DNA of 64,000 nucleotides, taken from Phyllobacterium sp. OV277 (GTDB lineage Bacteria > Pseudomonadota > Alphaproteobacteria > Rhizobiales > Rhizobiaceae). Shown here one piece after another: positions 1 through 9,025 of this stretch (positions are counted from its first letter, which is position 1; each line of letters starts with the position of its first letter). The stretch is taken from positions 310,001-374,000 of the forward strand of contig NZ_FNIY01000003.1 of assembly GCF_900104355.1 (NCBI RefSeq), written 5' to 3'. Below the pieces are notes generated by a model, which was given only the letters and a program-made list of their open reading frames with translations, had not been told where the DNA came from and searched no databases. Position numbers and translations under genes: made by a program.

Positions 1-130
1 TCCTTTCATTCTGCTTGCTGCGCTCCACAGAGCGGCCTTTGAGGAATGCGGCGACAAGACCGGCCAGAAACACGCCAAGCGCGACCAGCAGGCCATTGCC
101 GCCCGATATGAGGGAAACAATCGTGCCCAT
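1..130 (-). CDS. Small membrane protein of the lysis cassette, spanin-like (cut by window edge)
   Basis: Only the first 43 codons are inside the window. The start codon overlaps the stop of the upstream holin-like gene (TAATG), so the two are translationally coupled. The N-terminus has one strongly hydrophobic helix (about residues 12-30) followed by a basic, charged stretch (KGRSVERSKQNER). One N-terminal membrane anchor followed by a charged, probably helical region is the layout of an inner-membrane spanin (Rz-like) protein, which fits its place after endolysin and holin genes. Because the C-terminus is missing, this remains inference; a second small holin is the alternative. Confidence 0.55.
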   Translation of the reverse strand, partial: MGTIVSLISGGNGLLVALGVFLAGLVAAFLKGRSVERSKQNER

Positions 131-309
131 TATTTTTCCTTTGGATGGTTGGGGAATGCCCAGACGAGCAGAGCAGTAAGAAATCCCTGTACGGCGATGG
201 CGATGGTGTTGATGGTTGCATCATCCATGCCCAGATCAATGCCGAACAAAGCGCGGATGAAAGCAATCAGGCCGATGATGAACGCGACCCAGAATTTCGT
301 GGCAGTCAT
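130..309 (-). CDS. Holin-like two-helix membrane protein (59 aa)
   Basis: A 59-aa protein lying between the endolysin gene and a second small membrane protein. It has two hydrophobic segments, about residues 6-24 and 36-53, separated by a short acidic loop (DLGMDDATIN), and a charged end (NHPKEK). Size, helix count and position next to the endolysin are those of a class II-type holin, which would form membrane lesions and release the endolysin at the end of the lytic cycle. No holin family is recognised by sequence, so the function rests on context and topology. The start is 4 bases after the endolysin stop and its own stop overlaps the next start. Confidence 0.65.
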   Translation of the reverse strand: MTATKFWVAFIIGLIAFIRALFGIDLGMDDATINTIAIAVQGFLTALLVWAFPNHPKEK

Positions 310-313
310 GGGA

Positions 314-973
314 TTAAACTTTCTTGAATAGGCGCACGAACAGACCCGCGAGGATCGCGAAGAGCGATTGAGGTTTTGCCGGTTGTTCTGGTGTGGGTTG
401 TGGTGTGGCTGGTTCGACAGGTGCGGGAGTGATCGGCGCTGATTCTGCCGCCTTCACGCGGTCAAGAACCGCCTCGACTGTCTCAGGCTTCACCAGCGAC
501 TTATTAAGGCCATCACCGGCATAGAAGGACTGTCCGCGACTGACGGGACGCGAACCGCCCTTTATGGCAGCCAGAACCGGGAAGGATGCCCATTCCTGCG
601 CCAGCCGCTTGCCAAACTCGGTTCGGCTGATCGCGCCAGACATGAACGCTTCATATCCCCGGCGCTTCAAGAGATGATAGGCGAGCCGATCCTGAAAGCC
701 GGCGTTAAACACTTGAGTACCAAGCAGGCCCAGCTCGCGCGACAAATCCTGTAGGGTCGCCCGCATGAACTGATAGCGTCCTGTCGCGGACGATCTGAAA
801 GCCTTTGACCATGCTGGTTGAGCGTCAATTATATCGCCCAGCGTCATGCTGGTGATGGGCCTTCCGAGCTTACCCTGATTGTTGCCGTAGATCGTGCCAT
901 AGCCTTTTGGCGCTTCGGTATCACCAATAAAGTCAAGCAGGATCGCCGCGCCCTTGGGTACGGTTCTGTCCAT
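314..973 (-). CDS. Phage endolysin, lambda R-like lytic transglycosylase
   Basis: A 219-aa protein whose first 140 residues follow lambda R (GH104 family): a catalytic-type Glu near residue 20 (GDTEAPKGYG), the core SATGRYQFMRATLQ, a QDRLAYHLLKRRG helix and EWASFPVL near residue 135. It should cleave peptidoglycan glycan strands during host lysis. Residues from about 175 form a Pro/Ala-rich linker (PAPVEPATPQPTPEQPAK), and the last 17 residues are hydrophobic and basic (LFAILAGLFVRLFKKV), which could tether the enzyme to the membrane. There is no N-terminal signal sequence, fitting holin-dependent release. An AAGGA ribosome-binding site precedes the ATG. A second GRYQF motif occurs in the internal virion protein at 5120-7282. 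Confidence 0.85.
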   Translation of the reverse strand: MDRTVPKGAAILLDFIGDTEAPKGYGTIYGNNQGKLGRPITSMTLGDIIDAQPAWSKAFRSSATGRYQFMRATLQDLSRELGLLGTQVFNAGFQDRLAYHLLKRRGYEAFMSGAISRTEFGKRLAQEWASFPVLAAIKGGSRPVSRGQSFYAGDGLNKSLVKPETVEAVLDRVKAAESAPITPAPVEPATPQPTPEQPAKPQSLFAILAGLFVRLFKKV

Positions 974-1080
974 GGTTAAATCCTTATTTAGATTTGGGAA
1001 TTAGCGTCGAAAGGCTGACCTCTGCCGAGACCAGTAGAATGGTCCGGTCCGCCTATGTATTGAGTAATTGGCGGGCCGGA

Positions 1081-1737
1081 TTAAACGGCAGCCGCTATCC
1101 AAGCGGAGGAAAGATCATCTTGCCATGCGTCGCCCCAAACCTTCGGGGCAACCAGCGCCATGAGAACCATATCCCACGTGAACATAGTAGAGTTGTTGAA
1201 CTGATTGCGGCAGGTTAGCTTTTTTGCTGTCGGCGTTACGGTTTCAATTCCCCCCATGAACTGATCAATCTTTCCAAGGCCATCAAGCAAGCTGTAAAAC
1301 TGATCAGGATCAAGTGCCAAACCCAATGGCGTAACCGGCGCTGAAACAATGGTGGCTCCATTCCAGCGCTTGCCATAAACTGTGCCGCCGGTGCCGCGTG
1401 TAAAGCCGAATGTTTCATCAATGCCCCAGATTGACACATCAGGGATTTGCGACTGTTCCGGATCGCTTTCCATGGAGATTATCGTGCCATCGTCCTGAAC
1501 GGCGATGTACCATGGATGAGGATATTGCTTGAACAGGTCGTGCCACTCAACGCCGTCCGCATTTCGCAAGACCATTATTAGAACATTACTGGTGCGTTCT
1601 GGTGAAATTACAATGCGTTGGGCTGGGGAGGTTATTACCCCATTTTCATCTCGCGTTTCCGGGATTTCCATTGTGACTTCAGGCGTCACGATAGAGATAG
1701 TTTCAATGGTGCTTCGCAATTTGCCGAAATGTTTCAT
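1081..1737 (-). CDS. Hypothetical phage protein downstream of the tail fibre
   Basis: A 218-aa soluble protein with no family recognised. It starts with a GAGGT ribosome-binding site 9 bases after the stop of the tail fibre gene, so it is probably co-transcribed and may be a fibre-associated or fibre-assembly protein. The central part is rich in aromatic residues and glycine (EWHDLFKQYPHPWYIAVQDDG; GFTRGTGGTVYGKRW). No signal peptide or membrane segment is visible. Position is the only guide to function. Confidence 0.6.
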   Translation of the reverse strand: MKHFGKLRSTIETISIVTPEVTMEIPETRDENGVITSPAQRIVISPERTSNVLIMVLRNADGVEWHDLFKQYPHPWYIAVQDDGTIISMESDPEQSQIPDVSIWGIDETFGFTRGTGGTVYGKRWNGATIVSAPVTPLGLALDPDQFYSLLDGLGKIDQFMGGIETVTPTAKKLTCRNQFNNSTMFTWDMVLMALVAPKVWGDAWQDDLSSAWIAAAV

Positions 1738-1746
1738 CTCACTACC

Positions 1747-2868
1747 TCAATAATTGAAGGCGGCGTACCAGCCACCTTTGTTGGTGCAATAAAGTTGCGG
1801 CTGACGGGAGCCGAATAGAATACCAAACTGCCCTTGTCCGTTCTTGCTCATTCGAGTGAGGACGTAGCCTGACGTATGCAATTCTGTTGTTTGCGTCTGG
1901 TTGGTAGCGATTGCGACTTCGATATTACCGGCCATGCGGCTATCGATAATGCTGGCATTAATGGCGGCAGATTGAGCATTGCCAGCATAGGCTGACGCGC
2001 GACTGTCGATATGGGTCATGACGCTACCGCCTGTGTAGGCCGTTCCCCCGATGTTGCCGTCGGTCTGCATGTAAGAACTTCCGGCGACAAGGCGTCCCGG
2101 AGCAGTAAAACTCCCGTCATTATTGAAGCCAAAACCGACGTTGCCACCATTCACTGCAAGGATTGCCGATCTATTAGCCTGTGCATAAAGAATGGCGCGC
2201 GTCGTGAAACCATCCGCGTCCATCATATAAAAATGAACGTTACCAGCGGCGGAGGCCGCTTGCGCCATAAACTCGCCGACGCCAGTAACGCGACCATTTA
2301 CAATCATTGCCTTGTTGAAATAGGAACCAGCATTGGCGAAGAAGCGCATTTGGCCTTCGCCATTGTTGAGAATATCGAAGGTTCCGTTCGCTCCCGCATT
2401 GCGGATCAGGCGAGCATCAAAATCGGTGGCAGGAAACACCGAATGAAAATCGATAAACGATCCCGAATTAGCCGTCAGCCCACTGTTAAGCTCGATGTTC
2501 GGCACATTCGCAAGCGTAACCTGATAAATCGGGTCAAAGAAAGCTTTCAACCGGGCTTTGATGACTGACCAGAGAACGCGCTTTGGCTTCTGGGTATCCT
2601 CGCTGTCAAGGATAACCAAGCTATCATTGTCGACAGGGATTGCTTTTGTTGGAGCGGCCAGCAGATCGGCAGCACCGAACGCTCCCAAATTAACACGGGA
2701 ATCAGTGGCGTTTGTCGCCCCCGTACCGCCTGCTGTTATGGGTCGGGCCGCGTTCGCATCGGCTACCAGATCGTCAACAAGCGCGTTGTACGGCGCTGAC
2801 TGGATTGTGGTGTTTGGAACACCTTTTGTTCCAGCCGGAGCGGTGTAGATACCACCTGTACGAGGCAT
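1747..2868 (-). CDS. Phage tail fibre / receptor-binding protein
   Basis: A 373-aa protein starting MPRTGGIYTAPAGTKGVPNT. The N-terminus contains the PITAGGTGATNATDSRVNLGA repeat-like motif found in the shaft of many tail fibres, then IYQVTLANVPNIELNSG, and the remainder is Gly/Ser/Asn-rich as in beta-structured fibres. An in-frame ATG four codons upstream exists, but GGAG sits 6 bases before the ATG chosen here, so 2868 is preferred. It probably attaches to the tail hub through its N-terminus and binds the host surface with its C-terminus. No C-terminal chaperone domain is visible; one is present in the protein encoded at 7283-8551. Confidence 0.78.
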   Translation of the reverse strand: MPRTGGIYTAPAGTKGVPNTTIQSAPYNALVDDLVADANAARPITAGGTGATNATDSRVNLGAFGAADLLAAPTKAIPVDNDSLVILDSEDTQKPKRVLWSVIKARLKAFFDPIYQVTLANVPNIELNSGLTANSGSFIDFHSVFPATDFDARLIRNAGANGTFDILNNGEGQMRFFANAGSYFNKAMIVNGRVTGVGEFMAQAASAAGNVHFYMMDADGFTTRAILYAQANRSAILAVNGGNVGFGFNNDGSFTAPGRLVAGSSYMQTDGNIGGTAYTGGSVMTHIDSRASAYAGNAQSAAINASIIDSRMAGNIEVAIATNQTQTTELHTSGYVLTRMSKNGQGQFGILFGSRQPQLYCTNKGGWYAAFNY

Positions 2869-2963
2869 GGCATTCTCCATAGATAAGCGCGCCCTGACGA
2901 ACGGCTGATATTGCTAGTGATGGGGGATTTTCTTTTTAGCGGCTTTCAGCCATATTGAGCGCC

Positions 2964-3203
2964 ATGGTAAGAGCTGTTCAAATAGGCTGCGTTGTCGTCT
3001 TCATTGCCGTCATGATTGCTATTAATCAGGGCGCGTCTTGGTTCATCAGCAAATTTTCAGGTGACTTCGCGTGGGGTTGCGTCGTGGGTGCTCTGTTTAC
3101 CTCTGCATTGGTCTTTCTCATCTTGAAGATGGAAAAATCATCGGGGACTGGACAGCAGCCCGCCGCTCATCAGAGCCGCTCGCGTGATCTGATTGATCTC
3201 TGA
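2964..3203 (+). CDS. Small two-helix membrane protein on the opposite strand
   Basis: A 79-aa protein encoded on the plus strand inside a block where every other gene is on the minus strand. Two hydrophobic helices (about residues 6-23 and 36-55) are separated by a short loop (NQGASWFISKFSGDF) and followed by a polar tail. Its last 66 bases overlap, antisense, the 3' end of the internal virion gene at 3138-5120. It occupies a 269-bp gap between the two minus-strand genes. The ribosome-binding site is weak (TTGAGC). Size and topology fit a prophage-expressed superinfection-exclusion or other moron protein, but this is inference. Confidence 0.5.
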   Translation: MVRAVQIGCVVVFIAVMIAINQGASWFISKFSGDFAWGCVVGALFTSALVFLILKMEKSSGTGQQPAAHQSRSRDLIDL

Positions 3204-5120
3204 TTGCGGAACATTGCGGACCGCTTGTGCCCGCATGATCGCATCAATAACAACTTGACGATTACTTGAAATCGCATTTGCTAAACTCTCATTACGCCGG
3301 TCCGCTCCGGAGCCAAGGATAGTTTTTGCGGCCTTTTCAAACCCTCGAACAGCCGCGGATCGGCCCGCACCAAGAACACCACCTGACATGTAGCCTTCAC
3401 GAACGCCGAATTCTGGAATGTCAGGCTGGCCGAGTTCGCGCATTGCGGCAGATCGCGCCGCTGTTTCGCTGTTCTGACCGACGATATGCCGAGTGTTTGC
3501 GAAAGCTTTTTCGCGATCAAGCACGTTTATGATGCGATCCGCTCTACTCGGCCCAAACAATGTTGCGAGACGATCCCGGTTCCAGTCACCTTCGCCTTTC
3601 ACAATCCGATTAAGCGCAACAACATCATTGACGTTCGTGCCGACGATCCGATCAATTTCGGCGCGCGCGCCCTGGGTCATTCTGAATGCCTCACCAGAAG
3701 GACCAACAGAAAGACCTTGAGGCTGAACACCGGCAGTCATTTCATTGGCGAGGTCCTCCGGCCGGGGAGCGGTTTTGCCGCTATCGAGAACTTGTGAGCC
3801 ACGATTTAATCCATGGTTCTGTCGGGCAAGCTCTTCATATTGAGCGTCGGCCATCTTGATACCCGGTACATTTCGGGAAAGGTTCTCGTCAATCTGCTGA
3901 CGTGTCTGGGTAAGAACGCGAATGACCTGCGGATTTTGCTCACCCGCCAACATGCCATCAATCGCGTTGCGCGTCTGAAACAGCGTGTAGGGATTTGTGT
4001 CCAAGTTATCGCGTCCGGCTTCGTTGAGCATCTGACGGACCTGCTGGACAGCGCGTTGCTGTGGTCCGCGAAGGGTACGGCCCTGCTGCTCAAGAGCATT
4101 GGCAATATAGTCCGTCTGAACAGGCACACCGTCAGCAAACGACTGGGCATAAGCCGGACCCGTTGCGCGTTGCCCCTCTTGAATGCCTTGATTGATTTGG
4201 ATCGGTGAACGAACAGGACCAAGCGTATCATTCAACTCACCAATGATGCGTTGATTTGCGCCCATCTGTCGCTGATTGACCGCGTTTCGAACAATCTCTT
4301 GCCCGCGTCCCGGCGTTGCCGCGATTGCACCAGCCTGACGCTGGAGATTTGGGCCAAGGTCCATAATCATGGCGTCAGGACCAAGTTCGGCAAGTCTGGT
4401 TTGCAATGCAGGCGCATCCAGCCCATCCGCTGCCGCGGCGCGGCCCAACCTTGCCAAAGCACCCGGAGCCATTTCAGCAGCCTTGGCCGCACCACGGCGC
4501 GCAACCATATCCATGAAACTGCGGGCGCCCGCACCAATAGCTTGGCCAGCTAAAGGCGCAGCACCGCCGGTCAAGCCGCCAATAAAGGCTCCCTTGCCAG
4601 CTTCTCGCCAATCACCATCCGATCGTACAGCGCTGTCAGCCCCGCCGATTGTTGCACCAGATACGCCAGATGCGAAGGTTTTGCCAAGAAGTCCGCCGCC
4701 GCCTGCGCCGAACAACGTCGGAGCGGCCGCAACCATTCCTGCGCTTCCGATGACTCCACCGGTTATGCGCCCCGCAGTTGTTGATCCGGGGTTCGCGTCC
4801 ATGACTTGTTTGTCATATTTTTGTACGTCAGCGAGTTCTTCTGCGTACGTCTTATCAGTAAAGGGAGCGCGCAAACCCGCGACTGATCTTTGCAGGCCAC
4901 CAAGGACATAAGGCCCAACAACCGGCATTCCATCAAAAAATCCTGCAACGGCGGCATCTTTTCCGCCATCCAATGGTTGACCGCCACGCGCGTAACTTGG
5001 CCCAACACTGCCATCATTGACAAACGACTGATCAACCAGCGGAGCCTCACTCCATCGGTTGTCCTGACCGGACTGCTTTGACTGCTCCACCAAGGGAGCA
5101 GTTTCCCATCTGTTTGCCAT
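3138..5120 (-). CDS. Internal virion / DNA ejection protein
   Basis: A 660-aa protein, last of three large genes after the tail hub. The N-terminus repeats a short motif (NRWETAPLVEQS / NRWSEAPLVDQS), then a Gly/Ala-rich hydrophobic stretch (about residues 100-215, ITGGVIGSAGMVAAAPTLFG) alternates with amphipathic regions, followed by a long helical, Gln/Arg-rich part. Such composition is typical of podovirus ejection proteins that leave the head with the DNA and cross the envelope. The start overlaps the upstream stop (TAATG), so expression is coupled to the lytic transglycosylase-domain protein. No close family is recognised. Confidence 0.72.
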   Translation of the reverse strand: MANRWETAPLVEQSKQSGQDNRWSEAPLVDQSFVNDGSVGPSYARGGQPLDGGKDAAVAGFFDGMPVVGPYVLGGLQRSVAGLRAPFTDKTYAEELADVQKYDKQVMDANPGSTTAGRITGGVIGSAGMVAAAPTLFGAGGGGLLGKTFASGVSGATIGGADSAVRSDGDWREAGKGAFIGGLTGGAAPLAGQAIGAGARSFMDMVARRGAAKAAEMAPGALARLGRAAAADGLDAPALQTRLAELGPDAMIMDLGPNLQRQAGAIAATPGRGQEIVRNAVNQRQMGANQRIIGELNDTLGPVRSPIQINQGIQEGQRATGPAYAQSFADGVPVQTDYIANALEQQGRTLRGPQQRAVQQVRQMLNEAGRDNLDTNPYTLFQTRNAIDGMLAGEQNPQVIRVLTQTRQQIDENLSRNVPGIKMADAQYEELARQNHGLNRGSQVLDSGKTAPRPEDLANEMTAGVQPQGLSVGPSGEAFRMTQGARAEIDRIVGTNVNDVVALNRIVKGEGDWNRDRLATLFGPSRADRIINVLDREKAFANTRHIVGQNSETAARSAAMRELGQPDIPEFGVREGYMSGGVLGAGRSAAVRGFEKAAKTILGSGADRRNESLANAISSNRQVVIDAIMRAQAVRNVPQSEINQITRAALMSGGLLSSPR

Positions 5121-7282
5121 TATGGTTTTCTCCGGAGCTTGCCGTCTGGGTCAACAAACTGCGCTCCAGTGGGCAGCGCGTCATATTCCGCATCCGTCTT
5201 GACATTTGCGGGCTTTCCAAACCCAGCGAGGGGGTTTGGCAAGGCGCGCAACTCTTGAATACCCTGCTGTCGCGTAATTTCATTATTCATCACGCGGGCG
5301 GCAATCGCACCCTGCTGGTCTTTGTATTGAGCAAGTCCCTGCATCACACCTATAATGCGCCGGTTGCCTTCCGGCGTGTTCCACAGGCTGGGCAGAGAGG
5401 CGCGGAACATCTCAACATCCCGATCGGACATCGAACCACTACCAGCCTGACGCTGTGTCGGGATCAGCTTATTGATAAGTGCGTCTGCTGCTTGAAGATC
5501 ACTGACGTTCTCGCCACCTATGCCGTAACGGGCCAGCCTGCCTGAGAGGCCAGTGAGAATGCCGCCCTGCCCCTGCAACGCCTGCCCAAGTTCGCCAATA
5601 ACGGCAAGATCGGATTTAGCGTTTTGCCCTTCCGTGAGCATATTGTCGAACATCGTGGCTTGGTTTTCAGCGAGCTTCTTATCAAATGCGCCTTCGCTCT
5701 TCTGATCGATATTGACGGTCGTTCCGCCGCCGCCAATCTGGGTTATCTTATTATCTGCGCCGATCTGGTATGCGCCCTCAAGCGGCAGTCCGGCTTGCTT
5801 CTTTTCGTCTGCCGTAAGTGTCCTGAAAGTATCGGGCTTACCGCCGTAGACGGACTCGATGTTGCCCCTGTTATCAGAGCGAAAAATTGCACCGTCCCGA
5901 CCTGAGATGAAATCATACTTCACCGGCGGATTTTTCAATGCGTTAAGCTCAAGCCGGTCTTTTTCCAATCCCATCTGATAACGTGGATCACTCGCCTGCT
6001 GCTGACGTTCCATTTCCTGCTGATAGCCAATTTCAGCCAACTTTCGATATTGGGGCGACAGGAATGGGTTTGCCATATTTCGCGCGTAATACTGCAAGCG
6101 ATCGCCGTTCTGCTGTAGAGCATTGTTAGACGGCGCAGGAGGTTGAATAGTCTGATCTGCTCCTGCCACCATCTTATCCCCAGCGCCCGCTTGTGCGCGT
6201 ATTTCCAAAGATCGAGCTGGGTCCTGAGCTTGCGGCTGGCCGGTCGGCTGCACAGGCGCTAAAGGCGACATGACCGGCTGAGAAGGCAGTGAGGCCATTT
6301 GCTGTTGATCGTCCTGACCAATGCCTTTCGAGAAGGAAAGCCCAGCGGCTTGCGAAAGTCCCTGCTGATCCGTCCAATCGACCGGAGCGACCTTTCCAGC
6401 TTCCGGGTAATTATTCTGCTGGGGAGCGACTTGATTGATGGCTTGCGCCGCACCATTCTGGGGCTGTGGCTGTGCCGGAGCGTAAGCCTGCCCCATGCCT
6501 GCCGAGGGATCGAGCGAAGCGACCTGCACACCGCCACCATTGCCGCCGACCTTTTTAGCCGTCCAGTTCTTGAAATCTCCAACCGTCATGTTGGCAAGAA
6601 ACGGGTTTGCCTTAACCACACCCGGCCCCACGATTGAGGCAACAGGTGCATTGTCGGCCTGAGACAGTACTTTTGTCGCCCCTCCCGCGCCGAGGAAGTG
6701 TGCGGCATACAAATTCGGATTTGTCGCCTCGATACCCGCATTGCCAAGGACGCCTGCATTTTGAGAAGTAAAGGCGCGGATTGCTCGCTCCTGCTGTTCC
6801 GGGTCGTTGCGCCCGTCAGCAGTTAGACCAAGCTGAGGGTTTTGCTGGGCGAGCTGGTTCCACGTGCCTGTTGTGAACTGGTAACGACCCGTTGCAGACG
6901 AAAGCGGGTTTTTTGCACTATCATTGCCGCCACTTTCAGCCGAGCGAATTTTAGAGAAGTAATCGCCGCTTTCCGTGGGCGTGGTGGAGCCGCCAGCGGC
7001 AACACTCGCCGGAAATGCAGGAGCAAACCCGCTGCCAGCGCCATTCAGGAATTCCGCGTCAGCACTTGCCCGGTTCTTGTCAAACTCACCCTGACCTTGT
7101 GCAATACGGCGGTTCATGACGTTGGCAAGGATGCCATCACCAAGTGCTGACAGTCCCTCGCCAATGTTCTTTGGCGAACCAATATTGCCGTACATGTCGC
7201 GTACCGTGGCGCGGGCACGGTCCAGCTCTTCTTGCGTCTTATATTTCTGGCCGGGGCCAAAGATGAACGACTGAACCGACAT
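5120..7282 (-). CDS. Internal virion protein with lytic transglycosylase domain
   Basis: A 720-aa protein. Residues about 108-240 contain a transglycosylase-like domain (IRSAESGGNDSAKNPLSSAT, then GRYQF and TTGTWNQLA, with a Glu in SAESGG as the likely catalytic acid). In podoviruses this domain makes a local hole in peptidoglycan during DNA entry. The rest is low-complexity, Gln/Pro/Ala-rich (about 260-420) and then helical. The start follows directly on the stop of the upstream gene, and its stop overlaps the next start, so three internal proteins form a coupled set. The N-terminus (MSVQSFIFGPGQ) has no signal peptide, as expected for a protein packed in the head. Confidence 0.8.
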   Translation of the reverse strand: MSVQSFIFGPGQKYKTQEELDRARATVRDMYGNIGSPKNIGEGLSALGDGILANVMNRRIAQGQGEFDKNRASADAEFLNGAGSGFAPAFPASVAAGGSTTPTESGDYFSKIRSAESGGNDSAKNPLSSATGRYQFTTGTWNQLAQQNPQLGLTADGRNDPEQQERAIRAFTSQNAGVLGNAGIEATNPNLYAAHFLGAGGATKVLSQADNAPVASIVGPGVVKANPFLANMTVGDFKNWTAKKVGGNGGGVQVASLDPSAGMGQAYAPAQPQPQNGAAQAINQVAPQQNNYPEAGKVAPVDWTDQQGLSQAAGLSFSKGIGQDDQQQMASLPSQPVMSPLAPVQPTGQPQAQDPARSLEIRAQAGAGDKMVAGADQTIQPPAPSNNALQQNGDRLQYYARNMANPFLSPQYRKLAEIGYQQEMERQQQASDPRYQMGLEKDRLELNALKNPPVKYDFISGRDGAIFRSDNRGNIESVYGGKPDTFRTLTADEKKQAGLPLEGAYQIGADNKITQIGGGGTTVNIDQKSEGAFDKKLAENQATMFDNMLTEGQNAKSDLAVIGELGQALQGQGGILTGLSGRLARYGIGGENVSDLQAADALINKLIPTQRQAGSGSMSDRDVEMFRASLPSLWNTPEGNRRIIGVMQGLAQYKDQQGAIAARVMNNEITRQQGIQELRALPNPLAGFGKPANVKTDAEYDALPTGAQFVDPDGKLRRKP

Positions 7283-8551
7283 TTAAGCCCCCAATGCTTT
7301 GCTATAATCGACTGCGAGAAGCCCGCCGGGCATTTTGATGACGGCAGACGGCTTTTTCTTCTTCACTTCCTGCGCGAGAAGGCCAAGGCGCATCGGTGCA
7401 TCGTCCGGTTCGCCCTTATAGTGATACATATAGAGGTTCTGGCCATTGGCCTTACCCACCTTCGTAATGTCTTTTTTGACCCGTTCATCAGAGGCGGCAA
7501 TTGCCTTTGCGCCAAGGCCGAAGAGGCCGCCAACAATGCCGTTCATCGCCCCAACCTTCTGGTTGTAGGCGTTCACATCACCCTGATATTTCTGGTTGAC
7601 GAGACCTGCATAATCCACGGTTGGCAGTGTCGGCATATTGGCACTTGCCCACTGGGGATTTGTGACTTGCGCGCCAGACAGCAGCGAATTGATTTCGTTG
7701 ATGGGCTGGTTGCGTTCGGCAAACTTTTCACTCAATGCCTGCTGCCGCTGAGTGTTGGCCGCATTGAATTGAGCAAGCTGCGCATTGGTCATCTGGTCTT
7801 GCAGGGAGTTGTTCGCGCCTGTCGTGGTGTTCTTGTTCTGGAACATCTGCTGCAACGAACTGTTGCCGAACGTCGCCTGATCTCGCGAAAGACCAGCAAG
7901 GCGGGATTGTTCCTGACCGGCGGCAAGCAATGTGGATGTGCGGGCATCGTTTGACGTGCGCCCGAAATCATCCATCGCATCTTTATAGGCCTGCGATCCG
8001 ATCTGGATGCCCTGATTGGCAAGCCTCTGTTCAAGTGCCGAACGATCCTTGTCGAGCGAGGGTTGTAGGCGCGACATAAGTCCATCCTGTACAGCCTGTT
8101 TGTCCTTCGAAAAGTCGTCGGTGTAACTCGTTTGGAGCTGCGGGCCATCCGTAAATTGCTGATAGTTCGGCCCCGTAATTTTGGATGCATCACCACCGGC
8201 AGGAAGCCCGTTTAATGTGAACGGAGTACCCAGCAACCCATTGAGGCGATCTGACTGCGAATTCGCCAGCTTACCGAGATTGAGCGAGGCCGCGTCATTC
8301 TGATCTTTGATAGCCTGCTGCTGTGCAGAAAGCGTCTGTGTTGCCGTATAAATTGGCACATCATAGGTGGATTTTGATGTGGGGTCGAAAACCTGTTTCG
8401 TGCCCGACTGATTATAAGTCAGGGTGCCGTCAGGAGTGACCTGATTGACGTTGCCGAGGGCAGCATTCGCGACCGCTGTTGAAACGTTCGTCGCAGTCTG
8501 CGCGGCGGCTGTCTTGACTGGATCGGGAGCCTTTGGAGCGGATTTACCCAT
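7283..8551 (-). CDS. Phage structural protein with C-terminal S74-type chaperone domain
   Basis: A 422-aa protein. The last ~70 residues (AASDERVKKDITKVGKANGQ, then LYMYHYKGEPDDAPMRLGLLAQEV) match the intramolecular chaperone domain of the peptidase S74 family, which helps trimeric phage proteins fold and is often cleaved off by a Ser-Lys pair. The body is Gln/Asn/Ala-rich and helical (ERLANQGIQIGSQAYKDAMDDFG), as in internal virion or tail needle proteins rather than fibres. It lies between the GNAT protein and the transglycosylase-domain virion protein. An S74 domain on a gene in the ejection cluster, not on the fibre, is unusual. Confidence 0.72.
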   Translation of the reverse strand: MGKSAPKAPDPVKTAAAQTATNVSTAVANAALGNVNQVTPDGTLTYNQSGTKQVFDPTSKSTYDVPIYTATQTLSAQQQAIKDQNDAASLNLGKLANSQSDRLNGLLGTPFTLNGLPAGGDASKITGPNYQQFTDGPQLQTSYTDDFSKDKQAVQDGLMSRLQPSLDKDRSALEQRLANQGIQIGSQAYKDAMDDFGRTSNDARTSTLLAAGQEQSRLAGLSRDQATFGNSSLQQMFQNKNTTTGANNSLQDQMTNAQLAQFNAANTQRQQALSEKFAERNQPINEINSLLSGAQVTNPQWASANMPTLPTVDYAGLVNQKYQGDVNAYNQKVGAMNGIVGGLFGLGAKAIAASDERVKKDITKVGKANGQNLYMYHYKGEPDDAPMRLGLLAQEVKKKKPSAVIKMPGGLLAVDYSKALGA

Positions 8552-8557
8552 GGAGCA

Positions 8558-9025
8558 TCAAGCGCTTTCGCGCTCTCCCTGTCTGGAATTGATCTTGTGC
8601 GACCGCCAAACGTCGTCGGTCAGTGTGAATATGATTTCGGCCTCATCCCGGCCCCGGAGGCGGGGAACGCGAACCGATGAAAACCCGAAGCGATCAAGAA
8701 TGCGCTTCATGCGTCTATTCCGCTCTGAAACCCGCAACACGCAAATCTGGCAACCGAGCTGCTGGAATGGGTAATCAAACATGGCCTTGAGTACAGGAGC
8801 CGTCAGCCAGCGGGCATCAAGGGAGGCAGCGGAAAGTTCGATTACACCGGTTTCCGGTGTCCAGTTGTGATAGACGACGCCTGCAAGGAGCTTGTCACCC
8901 TCAACCACGCCCATAGTGACATGATCGGTAAAGCCACGATCACAGCCGGGAATGTGCGAAGCAACGAACCGGGCAATACCTTCGTTGATTTCCGGGCAAT
9001 CCGCCCCGCCCCACGCGATAATCAT
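8558..9025 (-). CDS. GNAT-like acetyltransferase fold protein
   Basis: A 155-aa protein embedded in the tail module, overlapping the stop of the tail hub gene by four bases (ATGA). The pattern GDKLLAGVVYHNW - GVIELSAASLDARW - VLRVSERNRRMKRILDRFGF fits the GCN5-related N-acetyltransferase fold, with RNRRMKRILDRFGF being the usual motif-B helix region. GNAT-like proteins of this size are common in podovirus structural operons, but their substrate is unknown. It might modify a virion protein or only keep the fold. Confidence 0.68.
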   Translation of the reverse strand: MIIAWGGADCPEINEGIARFVASHIPGCDRGFTDHVTMGVVEGDKLLAGVVYHNWTPETGVIELSAASLDARWLTAPVLKAMFDYPFQQLGCQICVLRVSERNRRMKRILDRFGFSSVRVPRLRGRDEAEIIFTLTDDVWRSHKINSRQGERESA

